NCBI RefSeq assembly: GCF_903645355.1
Contig: NZ_CAHJXR010000003.1
Location: 403,698 to 467,697, forward strand
DNA length: 64,000 bases
Source of the DNA: Schaalia sp. Marseille-Q2122
Lineage (GTDB): Bacteria; Actinomycetota; Actinomycetes; Actinomycetales; Actinomycetaceae
Direction: 5' to 3'
Below are positions 26,025-34,451 of the stretch, piece by piece (position 1 is the first letter of the stretch; the number at the start of each line of letters is the position of its first letter). The notes beneath the pieces were generated by a model. That model made no database searches. It was not told where the DNA came from and saw only the letters and a program-made list of their open reading frames with translations. The translations under genes were made by a program, and so were the position numbers.

Positions 26025-26185
26025 CAGGGCAGCTTCTTTGTCGAGTCGCGAGTTGTTCCCGCATCGCTTCCCTCTGTCTTGGGCTGCCTGGGCTGCCGTG
26101 CTCTTATCGCCAGCATCCTCCTCTGCCTTCGCCCAGTCGGTGAACATACCTGCGAAAAACGCTGTGCTGACGCTAAGTTGAAAGG

Positions 26186-27352
26186 GTGCATGTCGCAAAA
26201 ACCAGCCCCCGCCCTGTTGTTGCCGTCATCGGAGGCGGCCAGCTCGCCCGCATGATGCAAGAAAGCGCGATCGCCCTCGGCATTGAATTGCGCGCCCTCG
26301 TCGAAGCCACCAACGGCTCCGCCGGACAATCCATCGTCGCCGCCCCCGCAGGCGCCCCAGCAGACATCGAAGCCGTCGGACGCATCGCAGCAGGTGCTGA
26401 TGTTCTCACCTTCGAGCATGAGCATATTCCTGCCGCCACTTTCGAAGCCTTCGCTGCGCACCTGCCAATCCACCCCAGCCAGGGGGCACTCCTCTACGCC
26501 CAAGACAAGCTCGCCATGCGCGCGCGCCTGACTGAACTTGGTCTGCCATGCCCCGCGTGGGAGCGCATCGAAACTCCCGGCGACCTGCAGGCTTTCGGGG
26601 ATGCTCAGGGGTGGCCCGTAGTCGTGAAAACTCCGCGTGGTGGCTATGACGGTCGCGGCGTGCGCCTCGTCAATGACGCCAATGGCGTCGACGACTGGCT
26701 GGCCGCTGGTGGCCCCCTCTTGGCTGAGGCGTGCGTTCCTTTCATCGGCGAGGTCGCCGCCCTCCTGGCCCGCCGCCCCTCCGGCGAGGTTCGCGCATGG
26801 CCCGTCGCGCAGACTGAACAGAGGGACGGTGTGTGCGCCGTGGTCACGGCTCCTGCCCCGAATCTCAGTGAGGAGTTGGGCGAGCAGGCTCAGGAGATTG
26901 CCGCGACCATTGCCCGCGAACTTGATGTCACGGGAGTGCTCGCTGTGGAAATGTTCCTCGCTCCGGGTGAGGATGGGCAGTTGCGATTGCTTGTCAACGA
27001 GTTGGCCATGCGCCCGCACAATTCGGGCCACTGGACGATTGAAGGCGCTGTGACCAGCCAATTCGAGCAGCACCTGCGCGCGGTGTTGGATCTGCCTCTG
27101 GGGGATACTTCGATGCGGGCGGAAGCTGCCGTCATGGTCAATCTCTTGGGTAGCGCCTATGAGGATCCGTCGCAGGGACTCACCGAAGCTATGAGCGTAG
27201 CTCCCGCAGCGAAGATTCACTTGTATGGCAAGGAAGTTCGTCCTGGTCGTAAGCTCGGCCATGTGACTGTCTGTTCTGATTCTCGCGAGTGGTCGCGTAT
27301 AACCGCCCACTCGGCGATTGCGGCGTTGTCGGGGCCGACGCTGGAAGGCTAG
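26186..27352 (+). CDS. purK: 5-(carboxyamino)imidazole ribonucleotide synthase with element-derived C-terminus
   Basis: The 388-residue ATP-grasp enzyme converts AIR, bicarbonate and ATP to N5-CAIR in purine synthesis. Family motifs visible are [13 protein letters not shown] at the N-terminus, [22 protein letters not shown], and the metal/AIR-site [26 protein letters not shown]. The C-terminal [22 protein letters not shown] is partly encoded by a decayed palindromic element (27283-27316), read as [10 protein letters not shown] in a frame different from that used in dapC. It fits the place of the usual final helix. GTG 26186 has a modest AAAGG site. purE follows 146 bp downstream. Confidence 0.94.
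   Translation: MHVAKTSPRPVVAVIGGGQLARMMQESAIALGIELRALVEATNGSAGQSIVAAPAGAPADIEAVGRIAAGADVLTFEHEHIPAATFEAFAAHLPIHPSQGALLYAQDKLAMRARLTELGLPCPAWERIETPGDLQAFGDAQGWPVVVKTPRGGYDGRGVRLVNDANGVDDWLAAGGPLLAEACVPFIGEVAALLARRPSGEVRAWPVAQTEQRDGVCAVVTAPAPNLSEELGEQAQEIAATIARELDVTGVLAVEMFLAPGEDGQLRLLVNELAMRPHNSGHWTIEGAVTSQFEQHLRAVLDLPLGDTSMRAEAAVMVNLLGSAYEDPSQGLTEAMSVAPAAKIHLYGKEVRPGRKLGHVTVCSDSREWSRITAHSAIAALSGPTLEG
27283..27316 (+). repeat. Palindromic element, decayed, inside purK
   Basis: The left arm TCGCGAGTGGTC is intact. The centre is GCGTATAACC and the right arm has three changes (GCCCACTCGGCGA). It encodes [10 protein letters not shown] near the PurK C-terminus. Confidence 0.8.
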
Positions 27353-27498
27353 GAGGCGTCCCCGCGCTCCCCTTGCCGGATCCGGATGCCCTCCCCTGCG
27401 CTAGTGCCCCGCTCAGCCCTTTCGCCTCTCAGCCCCTTTCAATTACCCGCTCGTCAGCCCCGCTAGTCGCCGCGCTAGCCGTCCTACCAGGAGAAACA

Positions 27499-28056
27499 AT
27501 GACCACCGATCCTCGTTTTGTGGAACCTGAACTCACTGCCACCGGCCCTCATCCCGTGGTTGGCATTGTTATGGGCTCTGACTCTGACTGGCCGACGATG
27601 AAGGCCGCCGCCGATGCCCTCGCGGAATTCGGTATTGATGCCGAGGTCGGTGTTGTCTCTGCTCACCGCATGCCTGAGGACATGGTCACCTATGGCCGCG
27701 AGGCCGCCGCTCGTGGGCTGCGCGTCATTATCGCTGGGGCTGGGGGCGCCGCCCACTTGCCGGGCATGCTCGCTTCCTTGACGGAATTGCCGGTGATTGG
27801 CGTACCTGTGCCGTTGAAGTATTTGGATGGTATGGATTCGCTGTTGTCGATCGTGCAGATGCCCGCTGGCGTGCCGGTGGCGACGGTGTCGGTGGGGGGT
27901 GCGCGTAATGCGGGCCTGTTGGCTGCTCGTATTCTTGCCGCTGGCGAGGGTGAGGCCGCCGAGAAGTTGCGCGAGAAAATGCGGTCATTCCAAAGTGAGC
28001 TTCGTCAGGTGGCGATGGATAAGGGGGCTGCGCTGGCTGCCCGCGTGTCTGCCTGA
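27499..28056 (+). CDS. purE: 5-(carboxyamino)imidazole ribonucleotide mutase
   Basis: The 185-residue class I PurE converts N5-CAIR, the PurK product, to CAIR. Motifs are [22 protein letters not shown] (catalytic His), [12 protein letters not shown] and [33 protein letters not shown] 27499 follows CCAGGAG. The frame is open far upstream, through the purK end, but the conserved start and ribosome site fix the start here. Confidence 0.96.
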   Translation: MTTDPRFVEPELTATGPHPVVGIVMGSDSDWPTMKAAADALAEFGIDAEVGVVSAHRMPEDMVTYGREAAARGLRVIIAGAGGAAHLPGMLASLTELPVIGVPVPLKYLDGMDSLLSIVQMPAGVPVATVSVGGARNAGLLAARILAAGEGEAAEKLREKMRSFQSELRQVAMDKGAALAARVSA

Positions 28057-28155
28057 TTGCTCTTGTCGCGGTCGCGCCCTTGCGAATGTGGAGGGGCGCG
28101 GTTTCTGTGAGCGCCCCAGAAAACTGAACGTTTCCCGCGTGCTCCCTGAGTTTTT

Positions 28156-28189
28156 CCGCGAGTGGTCAGTTCGATGTGACCACTCGCGG
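28156..28189. repeat. Palindromic element, full copy, centre AGTTCGATGT
   Basis: Perfect arms flanked by T5 and A3. Its centre is the most diverged among full copies. It is the last copy before the polysaccharide locus. Confidence 0.92.
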
Positions 28190-28241
28190 AAATACAACAG
28201 GGGTTGGGGGATGGGATGTGACCTTGGACAACAAAACAGCG

Positions 28242-28247
28242 TAAAAT
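28242..28247 (+). promoter_or_regulatory. Candidate -10 box of galE
   Basis: TAAAAT lies 7 bp before the galE ATG, and no ribosome site is visible, which would fit a leaderless transcript. The -35 is unclear. Confidence 0.35.
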
Positions 28248-28254
28248 TATCGAC

Positions 28255-29241
28255 ATGAGCATTCTTGTCACAGGCGGCGCCGGCTACATCGGCGCACACG
28301 TAGTCCGACTCCTTCAGCAGCGCGGCGACAAGGTGATCGTCGCCGACAACCTCTCCACCGGACGCGCCGACCGCATTGGGGACGCCGTCCTCGTCAATGT
28401 CGACGTCGCCTCCGACAAAGCCCGCACCCTCCTGGCCAACGTCATGGTTGACGAGGACGTTGAGGCCGTCATCCACTTCGCCGCGCGAAAGCAGGTGGGT
28501 GAATCCGTCGAGCGCCCCGCCTGGTACTACCAGCAAAACGTTGGCGGCCTGGCCAATATTCTCATGGCCATGGGAGAAACCGGCGTCGATAAGATGATCT
28601 TCTCCTCCTCAGCGGCCGTCTACGGCATGCCTCCGGTTGAGGTTGTCTCTGAGGATATTGAGAAGCGCCCCATCAATCCCTACGGTGAAACCAAACTCAT
28701 TGGGGAGTGGATGATGGCCGACTGTGAGCGCGCATGGGGCCTGAACTGGATTGGTCTGCGCTACTTCAATGTCGCTGGCGCAGGTTGGCCAGACCTTGCT
28801 GACCCCGCTGTGCTCAACCTCGTTCCCATGGTGCTTGATCGCCTTGCCCGCGGTGACTCGCCAAAGATCTTCGGCGCTGACTACGACACCCCTGATGGCA
28901 CCTGCATCCGCGATTACATTCATGTGATGGATTTGGCTGAGGCTCACATCTTCGCCATGGACGCCCTCGATAAGGGAAAGCCCGAACACCGTTCCTTCAA
29001 TGTGGGTACGGGCGTGGGTACCTCTGTGCGTGAAATTATTGACGGTCTGCGCCGTGTTTCTGGTTGGGACTTCCCCGTTGAAGAACTCGAACGCAGGGCC
29101 GGCGACCCGCCTCAGCTGATTGGCGATACTACGAATATCACTGTTGACCTGGGCTGGAAGGCGAACTTGGGCGTGGAGGAGATCCTTGAGTCCGCGTGGG
29201 AGGGGTGGCAGCAGGGGCCGCGAAGGATTGATGTGCCCTAG
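28255..29241 (+). CDS. galE: UDP-glucose 4-epimerase
   Basis: The 328-residue short-chain dehydrogenase-type epimerase interconverts UDP-glucose and UDP-galactose. It has the NAD motif TGGAGYIG (6-13), the FSSSAAVYG segment (catalytic Ser), Y143 and K147 in NPYGETK, and RDYIHVMDLAEAH. It could supply UDP-galactose for the surface polysaccharide locus that begins just downstream on the opposite strand. It is bounded by an element upstream and a perfect hairpin downstream. Confidence 0.95.
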   Translation: MSILVTGGAGYIGAHVVRLLQQRGDKVIVADNLSTGRADRIGDAVLVNVDVASDKARTLLANVMVDEDVEAVIHFAARKQVGESVERPAWYYQQNVGGLANILMAMGETGVDKMIFSSSAAVYGMPPVEVVSEDIEKRPINPYGETKLIGEWMMADCERAWGLNWIGLRYFNVAGAGWPDLADPAVLNLVPMVLDRLARGDSPKIFGADYDTPDGTCIRDYIHVMDLAEAHIFAMDALDKGKPEHRSFNVGTGVGTSVREIIDGLRRVSGWDFPVEELERRAGDPPQLIGDTTNITVDLGWKANLGVEEILESAWEGWQQGPRRIDVP

Positions 29242-29286
29242 ATTGCGCGCTCTGCGAGGGCGTTCAGCCTCATTGCCGGAAGTACA

Positions 29287-29321
29287 ACTGTGGGTCAATG
29301 TCACTGACATTGACCCACAGT
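29287..29321. terminator. Perfect 17-bp inverted repeat between convergent galE and LCP gene
   Basis: ACTGTGGGTCAATGTCA and its exact complement are separated by a single C. It sits midway between two convergent stop codons, so it probably terminates both transcripts, though neither side has a T tract. A protein-binding site is the alternative. Confidence 0.6.
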
Positions 29322-29374
29322 GTGTGATGCCGATAGCTCCCGCAGTGAAGCACCGTGGTGAGGCCCGAAACAGC

Positions 29375-31036
29375 CTAGAGTAGCTCTTGTGTGAAGGCCT
29401 CCGGAGTGAGGGTGCCCTCACGCAGGGCGGTGAAAAAGTCTGGTGCAGTGTCGTCAACGAGGCGGACCGCTGAGCCCGATGGTGTTTCGTAGGCAAGGCT
29501 GTCTAGCGGGGGCGTGCCTGTGAGTCCCTCGTTATTTGCCTGACGGATGGCTAAAACAAGCCTGCCAATGTCAAGGACTGAGGTGTCTTGGTCGACGGTG
29601 AGAGCGCTACTTCCAGCTCTTCCGAGCCGCCAGGCGGAGACAGGATTGAGAAGCGTTGAGGGAGACAAAGCAGTCTTGATGGTCTGGGACACGACCTGTC
29701 GTTGGCGCTGCGCACGGCCAATATCACCCAAGGGATCTGAATAGCGCATACGAGAGAAGGCAAGGGCAGTGGTCCCGTCGGAGAGGTGGCATCCCGCCTG
29801 CCAGTGGAGTCCAGAGAATTCATCGTTGACGTCGGCGTCGTAGCAAAGCTCCACGCCTCCAACGGCATCAACGATACGTCCAACCCCTCCCATGCCGATT
29901 TCGACGTAGTGATCGATAGTGAGTCCGCTGAGGGTTTCGACGGTGGAGACAAGCTCAGGGGCTCCGCCGTAGGCGTAGGACGCATTGAGCTTATCCCAGT
30001 CTCCTGTTGGGAGTTCTACCCATGTGTCACGCGGGAGGGAAACGGTGCTGGCCTGGCCATTGGGGGCGAGGTGTACGAGCATGATGGAGTCTGCCCGCTG
30101 TCCCTCGGTGCCGTCGTTGACAGCACCATCTTCGCGGGAATCTGACCCTGCGAGGAGGAATGTGGTGCCGGGAGTGTCCGGCGCTCCACTGAGGCCGTCG
30201 GTGCGGCCAAGGTGGGCGTTAGCGTCCGTGACGAGGAAAAGCGGCCATGCTATCAGCAAGGCGGTAAGGACAAGGAGGGGGAGAAGGCGACGCTTTCGGG
30301 AACGAGGCCGTGGCGCTTGGCGAGGAGGCGCAGAAGCGGCTGACGCATGCGGGTGGGTGGCATGTGTCCGCTGGTGTTGAGTCTGGGTTCTCATTGCGGT
30401 CGCAGGCCGTTGGGTGATGGGGGGAGTGCCATATGGGGTGTCGGTATCGGAGGAGCGGAGGGTGTGAAACTGCCGCTGAGGGAGAAAAGATGGAGGTTGG
30501 CGGAAAACAGGAGACGGGGTGTGCGTTGTCTCTGGGCTGTTGGCATCAGTGGGGGTAGCCTCGCGTGTCCTTGAGGGCGGTACAACAGATCGGCGACGAG
30601 GCACACGCGGCGGGTAGGCGGGGGCGCGATGAGGAACGCCGCGTGGTTCTTCTGAACGCCGCGTATCTGCATGGGTGCGTTCAGTTCGCTTGACGGCGGG
30701 AGGTAGGGGAGGGCTGAGTGGCGGGGGAAGGACGCTCATGGCTGGAGCCACTGCCTTGGTGGGAGGAGGAGGATTGCCCGATGACGGGAGATGACCCGAG
30801 GGCGTGCCGTCTTGCCGTGCGGGAGATAGGGGAGCGACTCCTCTCTGGGAGAGTCGGCGCGGCCCATGACCTTCTTGGGATACGGGGCGTGAAGGGCGGA
30901 TAGGATTCGGTTCTGGCGAGTGCGATGAAGAAACGGCTGCATCTTCGGCTCGACGCGATGGACGCTCCACGGGGTTTTCTCTTTCACGTGGAGGGAAAGA
31001 GGGCGGGGGGTCAAGAGGCGCCATCATATTTGTCAC
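29375..31036 (-). CDS. LytR-CpsA-Psr (LCP) family glycopolymer ligase with long disordered cytoplasmic head
   Basis: The protein (553 residues) has a Pro/Arg/Ser-rich, probably disordered N-terminus of about 225 residues, then one transmembrane helix (RRLLPLLVLTALLIAWPLFLV). An extracellular LCP domain follows: FLLAGSDSRED, RADSIMLVHLAPNGQASTVSLPRDTWVELP, LNASYAYGG, and FSRMRYSDPLGDIGRAQRQ with the phosphate-binding arginines. LCP enzymes transfer lipid-linked glycopolymers onto peptidoglycan. The start (GTG 31036, or ATG 31027) directly abuts the stop of a second LCP gene, so the two form an operon. Its place at the edge of the polysaccharide locus fits a role in anchoring that polymer. Confidence 0.9.
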   Translation of the reverse strand: MTNMMAPLDPPPSFPPRERENPVERPSRRAEDAAVSSSHSPEPNPIRPSRPVSQEGHGPRRLSQRGVAPLSPARQDGTPSGHLPSSGNPPPPTKAVAPAMSVLPPPLSPPLPPAVKRTERTHADTRRSEEPRGVPHRAPAYPPRVPRRRSVVPPSRTREATPTDANSPETTHTPSPVFRQPPSFLPQRQFHTLRSSDTDTPYGTPPITQRPATAMRTQTQHQRTHATHPHASAASAPPRQAPRPRSRKRRLLPLLVLTALLIAWPLFLVTDANAHLGRTDGLSGAPDTPGTTFLLAGSDSREDGAVNDGTEGQRADSIMLVHLAPNGQASTVSLPRDTWVELPTGDWDKLNASYAYGGAPELVSTVETLSGLTIDHYVEIGMGGVGRIVDAVGGVELCYDADVNDEFSGLHWQAGCHLSDGTTALAFSRMRYSDPLGDIGRAQRQRQVVSQTIKTALSPSTLLNPVSAWRLGRAGSSALTVDQDTSVLDIGRLVLAIRQANNEGLTGTPPLDSLAYETPSGSAVRLVDDTAPDFFTALREGTLTPEAFTQELL

Positions 31037-32362
31037 TCAGGATTTTGGCGGGCATTGAGGGATTGAGGGGGTCTCAGCCTCGCTAGCAGGGGATTGCTGG
31101 TCCTGTGTTTGGGGAGAAGCAGTCGCGTCGTCAGCAGGGGCGGCGTCGGCTGCGCCAGCTGTGGTGTCGGCTTGTCCGTCGGCTGCGGCGTCGGGATTTG
31201 CCGGAGTGTTGAGGATCTCAGGAACTGTGACTTCCATGCCGTTGCCGTCAGTGTACGTTGATCCTGCTGGGAAAGGCTCGTCGTTACGGAGGGCACGCCA
31301 GATATCTTCAGCTTCGTACTCGGAGGCGAGAACGCGGTTGTGATCGTCAGGGTTGGGGTATGTTGGCATCGTCATGAGCTGGATATTGGCTCGCTCTATC
31401 CCTGAGAGCGATAACAAGAGGCCCATGTCGGCGTTGAAATCCGAGAGGTTCGGTGAGGTGTTCACCGCTTGGAGAGAGGATTTGACGAAGGCGAGGACGG
31501 AGGGGAACTCCGTGACGAAGTTCTTAGAGAAGAGTTCTCGGAGCATCGCAGCAACGAGTTTTTGCTGTCGGCCGATGCGGCTTAGGTCTGAACCGTCGCC
31601 AACGCCGTAGCGTGCGCGAGAGAAAGCCAGGGCTGTTGAACCATCAAGTTTCATGCAGCCTTCGGGGATATAGAGCTCGAGGGTGTCGTCGTTGACCGGC
31701 TCATCAAAGTAGTACCAGATTCCCCCCAGAGCATTCACCATGCCGGTGAACCCCCGGAAATCGGTGAGGACGAATGCGTCGATACTCAAACCGGTGAGGT
31801 ACTCGGTCGCGCGCTGTGTGCATGCGATTCCTGCGGCGGTGTTGTCGGTGACAGCACCGGTGGAGAATGAGGAGTTGAACATTCCCGTGTAGGGAGAGGT
31901 CTCGACATTATTGGCGTTGATGCACGAGGGGATGTCGGTGACGAGGTCGCGCGGGATCGAGACAAATTGGATGCGGGTGCGATCTGCGGAGATATGGGCG
32001 ACCATGGTCGCGTCAGAATGGATGGTGTCGATTTCTTCGACATCCCCATATTCATCCGTGCCCTGGTCGTAGCGGGAATCAATATTCGCGATGAGAATGT
32101 TGAGTGCGCGCCCTTCAAAAGCATCGGATGGTAGCTGAGGGGATGGGGGAGCATCCAATGAATCTTTGAGGAAGGCTGAGGCGTCAATGGAGTTGTCGGC
32201 GACCTGGTGAACGAGGTCGCGATAGATGAAGCCAGTCGTTGAGGAGATGAACAGTCCGGCTGCCATAAAAAAAGCGGTGACCGAGCGTAGCGCGCCAAAG
32301 CGACCATAGGGAGTGGCCGCGTGCGTGATAGGAAGATGGCGGGATGCCTTGTGAGTGTTCAT
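31037..32362 (-). CDS. LytR-CpsA-Psr (LCP) family glycopolymer ligase
   Basis: The 441-residue membrane protein has a transmembrane helix at about 26-48. The LCP domain follows: ALNILIANIDSRYDQG, SDATMVAHISADRTRIQFVSIPRDLVTDIP, DAFVLTDFRGFTGMVNALGGI, and AFSRARYGVGDGSDLSRIGRQQKLVAAML. A C-terminal Ala/Asp/Thr-rich tail (from about 385) looks unstructured. It is upstream of and translationally adjacent to the other LCP gene. The two differ in that this one has no long cytoplasmic head. ATG 32362 lacks a strong ribosome site. Confidence 0.91.
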   Translation of the reverse strand: MNTHKASRHLPITHAATPYGRFGALRSVTAFFMAAGLFISSTTGFIYRDLVHQVADNSIDASAFLKDSLDAPPSPQLPSDAFEGRALNILIANIDSRYDQGTDEYGDVEEIDTIHSDATMVAHISADRTRIQFVSIPRDLVTDIPSCINANNVETSPYTGMFNSSFSTGAVTDNTAAGIACTQRATEYLTGLSIDAFVLTDFRGFTGMVNALGGIWYYFDEPVNDDTLELYIPEGCMKLDGSTALAFSRARYGVGDGSDLSRIGRQQKLVAAMLRELFSKNFVTEFPSVLAFVKSSLQAVNTSPNLSDFNADMGLLLSLSGIERANIQLMTMPTYPNPDDHNRVLASEYEAEDIWRALRNDEPFPAGSTYTDGNGMEVTVPEILNTPANPDAAADGQADTTAGAADAAPADDATASPQTQDQQSPASEAETPSIPQCPPKS

Positions 32363-32524
32363 CAGTGGCAGTGTAACAAATCGGTGACGATGGGTGGAGA
32401 GAGGAATCTCAATCTCGGGCTCAGGACGAGCAGGAATAATGCCACGCTACCGACGCTGCCTGAAGAGCGAGAAGGCGCGCAGTAAAGGGCCGCGGAGGGA
32501 GAGTGTCCTCACGAGCGAGGAATC

Positions 32525-32920
32525 TCAGGAGCTGAGGTCCGGCGTCGAAGGATTCTTTCGAGACCGAGGGTCTTCTTCGGAAGGGAATAGAGGGAAGTGC
32601 AGGGCAAATGCGCGTCCGAGTTCCTCAATGCGTCGTTGTTGGGCAACCTCTCGCCGGTAGGACGAAGCGATGAGGGAGAAGAAACCAACTACCAGCGCGT
32701 AGACCAGGAGATTAATGCCTTTTTCCACCCCGAGAAGCTGCGCGAGCTTGGTGAGCGTGCTGGGAACAGCCACGACATATACCGACGCCATCAGCATGGC
32801 GAGTACACCGAGACGTCTCAGAGCGAGTCCACGCGACGAACGAATCGGGCGCATGAGGGCCACAGTGACAAGAAGGAAGCTTCCAATCAGCAGTAACTTG
32901 ATCAGCCAGTAGGGGGTCAT
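32525..32920 (-). CDS. DUF2304 membrane protein
   Basis: The 131-residue protein has three predicted membrane helices (about 4-22, 30-50 and 65-85) and a charged C-terminal helix (SSYRREVAQQRRIEELGRAFALHF), the DUF2304 layout. ATG 32920 starts MTPYWLIKLLLIGSF, 5 bp after the stop of a GT2 gene. DUF2304 proteins commonly accompany polyprenyl-phosphate GT2 enzymes and are thought to act with them at the membrane; the same pairing recurs at 45407-46491. Confidence 0.82.
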   Translation of the reverse strand: MTPYWLIKLLLIGSFLLVTVALMRPIRSSRGLALRRLGVLAMLMASVYVVAVPSTLTKLAQLLGVEKGINLLVYALVVGFFSLIASSYRREVAQQRRIEELGRAFALHFPLFPSEEDPRSRKNPSTPDLSS

Positions 32921-32925
32921 GCACG

Positions 32926-33600
32926 TCACCTCATCGCTAGATCGACAAGAATGTTCACCGAGTTGAGAAGAGGTTGTCCCTTCGCGCGTGAGTAATCGGT
33001 GTAGCGAATAGTCACAGAATGCTCTTCCCAAGGGAGCGCGGTGGCTGCAAGCTGTTCAACGATCTCGGAGGCATGTGCCATTCGTGCTTGGGTGAGTCGG
33101 ATTGCCGCGAGGGCATCGCGTCGTATGAGGCGTAATCCGTTATGCGCATCTGTGACGTCCAGCCCGGTTCTCCAGCGAGTCACCTGCGCCGCAGTTTTCA
33201 GCATCCACTGCTTGACGATGCCGGTGTTGGCGGGGTGGTGCAGAAAGCGAGAGCCAAAAATGAAAGCGAGGTCGTGCGCCTCTGCTCTTTCACGCATCGC
33301 AACGGCGTCATTAAGGCAGTGTTGCCCGTCGGCATCAAAGGTAATGACGTAGCGATACTCGGGTTGTCGCAGGACCCATTCGAAGCCCGTCTGCAGGGCC
33401 GCGCCTTGCCCGAGATTGACGGGGTGAGGCAGAACGACTGCCCCAGCTTTGAGGGCTTGGGTTACTGAGCCGTCTTCGGAAGCATCATCGACGCACACGA
33501 CGTTGGGAAAGACTGTGCGCAGGTCAGACACTACCTCGCCTACGACGCGCGCCTCGTTGTACATGGGGACAACGAGGCAGGTGTCAGTAATGGTGGACAT
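32926..33600 (-). CDS. GT2 glycosyltransferase (polyprenyl-phosphate-sugar synthase type)
   Basis: The 224-residue GT-A enzyme has LVVPMYNEARVVGEVV, CVDDASEDGS, a GQGAALQTGFEW motif, FDADGQH (DxD metal site) and GSRFLHHPANTG. The compact size resembles DPM1-like enzymes that load a sugar on polyprenyl phosphate at the cytoplasmic face. It is followed by its DUF2304 partner. The lipid-linked sugar would be used by the membrane GT-C enzymes of the locus (inference). Confidence 0.88.
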   Translation of the reverse strand: MSTITDTCLVVPMYNEARVVGEVVSDLRTVFPNVVCVDDASEDGSVTQALKAGAVVLPHPVNLGQGAALQTGFEWVLRQPEYRYVITFDADGQHCLNDAVAMRERAEAHDLAFIFGSRFLHHPANTGIVKQWMLKTAAQVTRWRTGLDVTDAHNGLRLIRRDALAAIRLTQARMAHASEIVEQLAATALPWEEHSVTIRYTDYSRAKGQPLLNSVNILVDLAMR

Positions 33601-33764
33601 GCTCTAAGTATGGCACTGCTTCCTGAATGAACGAGAGAAAGCGGCGTTCAGGAGCAGCCTCGAATATCATCGCGTGCTTGTGGGGGCGTAATGTGTTCAA
33701 TAATGGAGCCTGAATGGGAACCCGAGTAACGGTCAGATAGGCAACCTCGATCAAGGAGAGTTTC

Positions 33765-34451
33765 ATGGCGCGAATCGCCTCTTCGGCCGATGTGGCCGAC
33801 TCGGCCGATATTGCACAGAGTGCTGCCGTGTGGCATTTGGCTCAGGTGAGAGAGGGAGCCGTCATTGGGGAACACTGCGTGATCGGCAGAGGCGCCTATA
33901 TCGGGGTAGGCGTCCGCGTGGGGAAGAACTGCAAGATCCAAAACCACGCTTTGCTGTACGAGCCCGCTCAGTTGGGGGACGGTGTCTTCATTGGTCCGGG
34001 CGTTGTCTTGACCAACGATCATAATCCTCGTGCTGTTACCCCTGAGGGGGAGCTCAAGACCGCTTCGGATTGGCTTCCCGTTGGTGTGCGAATTGACGAG
34101 GGAGCTGCGGTGGGCGCTCGAGCGGTATGCGTGGCTCCGGTGCATATCGGAGCATGGGCGTTGGTGGCGGCAGGCGCGGTGGTGACCTCTGATGTTCCAC
34201 CCTTCGCTCTCGTTGCAGGTACTCCAGCGCGTCGTATTGGATGGGTCGGCAAGGCAGGGATCCGGCTTGTCGAGGAATCGCAAAGGCCAGGGTTCTTCCG
34301 CTGCCCTCAAACGCAGACACTCTATCGACTGCGCGAGCCCGACGCCCTCGAGGAATATCGTGGTGAACGTGACGATGACGCCTCGCTCAACGCTGAGGAA
34401 TGTGCAGGTCAAATGTCATCAGAGATGAAGAATGCAGAGGAGAGACGATGA
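33765..34451 (+). CDS. Left-handed beta-helix acetyltransferase, WlbB/WbpD-like
   Basis: The 228-residue protein consists of hexapeptide repeats (VAVWHLAQVREGAVIGEHCVIGRGAYIG-type) followed by PGVVLTNDHNPRA and VAAGAVVTSDVPPFALVAGTPARRIGWVG. This matches N-acetyltransferases acting on UDP-3-amino-GlcNAcA (WlbB of Bordetella, WbpD of Pseudomonas), which complete UDP-2,3-diacetamido-glucuronate. ATG 33765 follows AAGGAGAG. The stop overlaps the start of the aminotransferase gene by 4 bp, which supports the pathway. The C-terminal ~40 residues are extra and charged. Confidence 0.85.
   Translation: MARIASSADVADSADIAQSAAVWHLAQVREGAVIGEHCVIGRGAYIGVGVRVGKNCKIQNHALLYEPAQLGDGVFIGPGVVLTNDHNPRAVTPEGELKTASDWLPVGVRIDEGAAVGARAVCVAPVHIGAWALVAAGAVVTSDVPPFALVAGTPARRIGWVGKAGIRLVEESQRPGFFRCPQTQTLYRLREPDALEEYRGERDDDASLNAEECAGQMSSEMKNAEERR

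Noticed and set aside
26024..27310. 428-codon minus-strand frame opposite purK
   Set aside because: The plus strand encodes clear PurK motifs; the minus frame is compositionally biased and has no domain.
27289..27498. Upstream extension of PurE
   Set aside because: The frame runs through the purK 3' end; ATG 27499 has a ribosome site and the normal family start.
6731..28189. CRISPR array
   Set aside because: The repeated palindromes are separated by whole genes of varying length, not by uniform spacers, and no cas gene is present.
6731..28189. All palindromic elements as ordinary intrinsic terminators
   Set aside because: The T runs mostly precede and the A runs follow the hairpin, extending the palindrome; only the copy at 10706 has a T tract after it. 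Three copies lie within genes and one lies between divergent genes.
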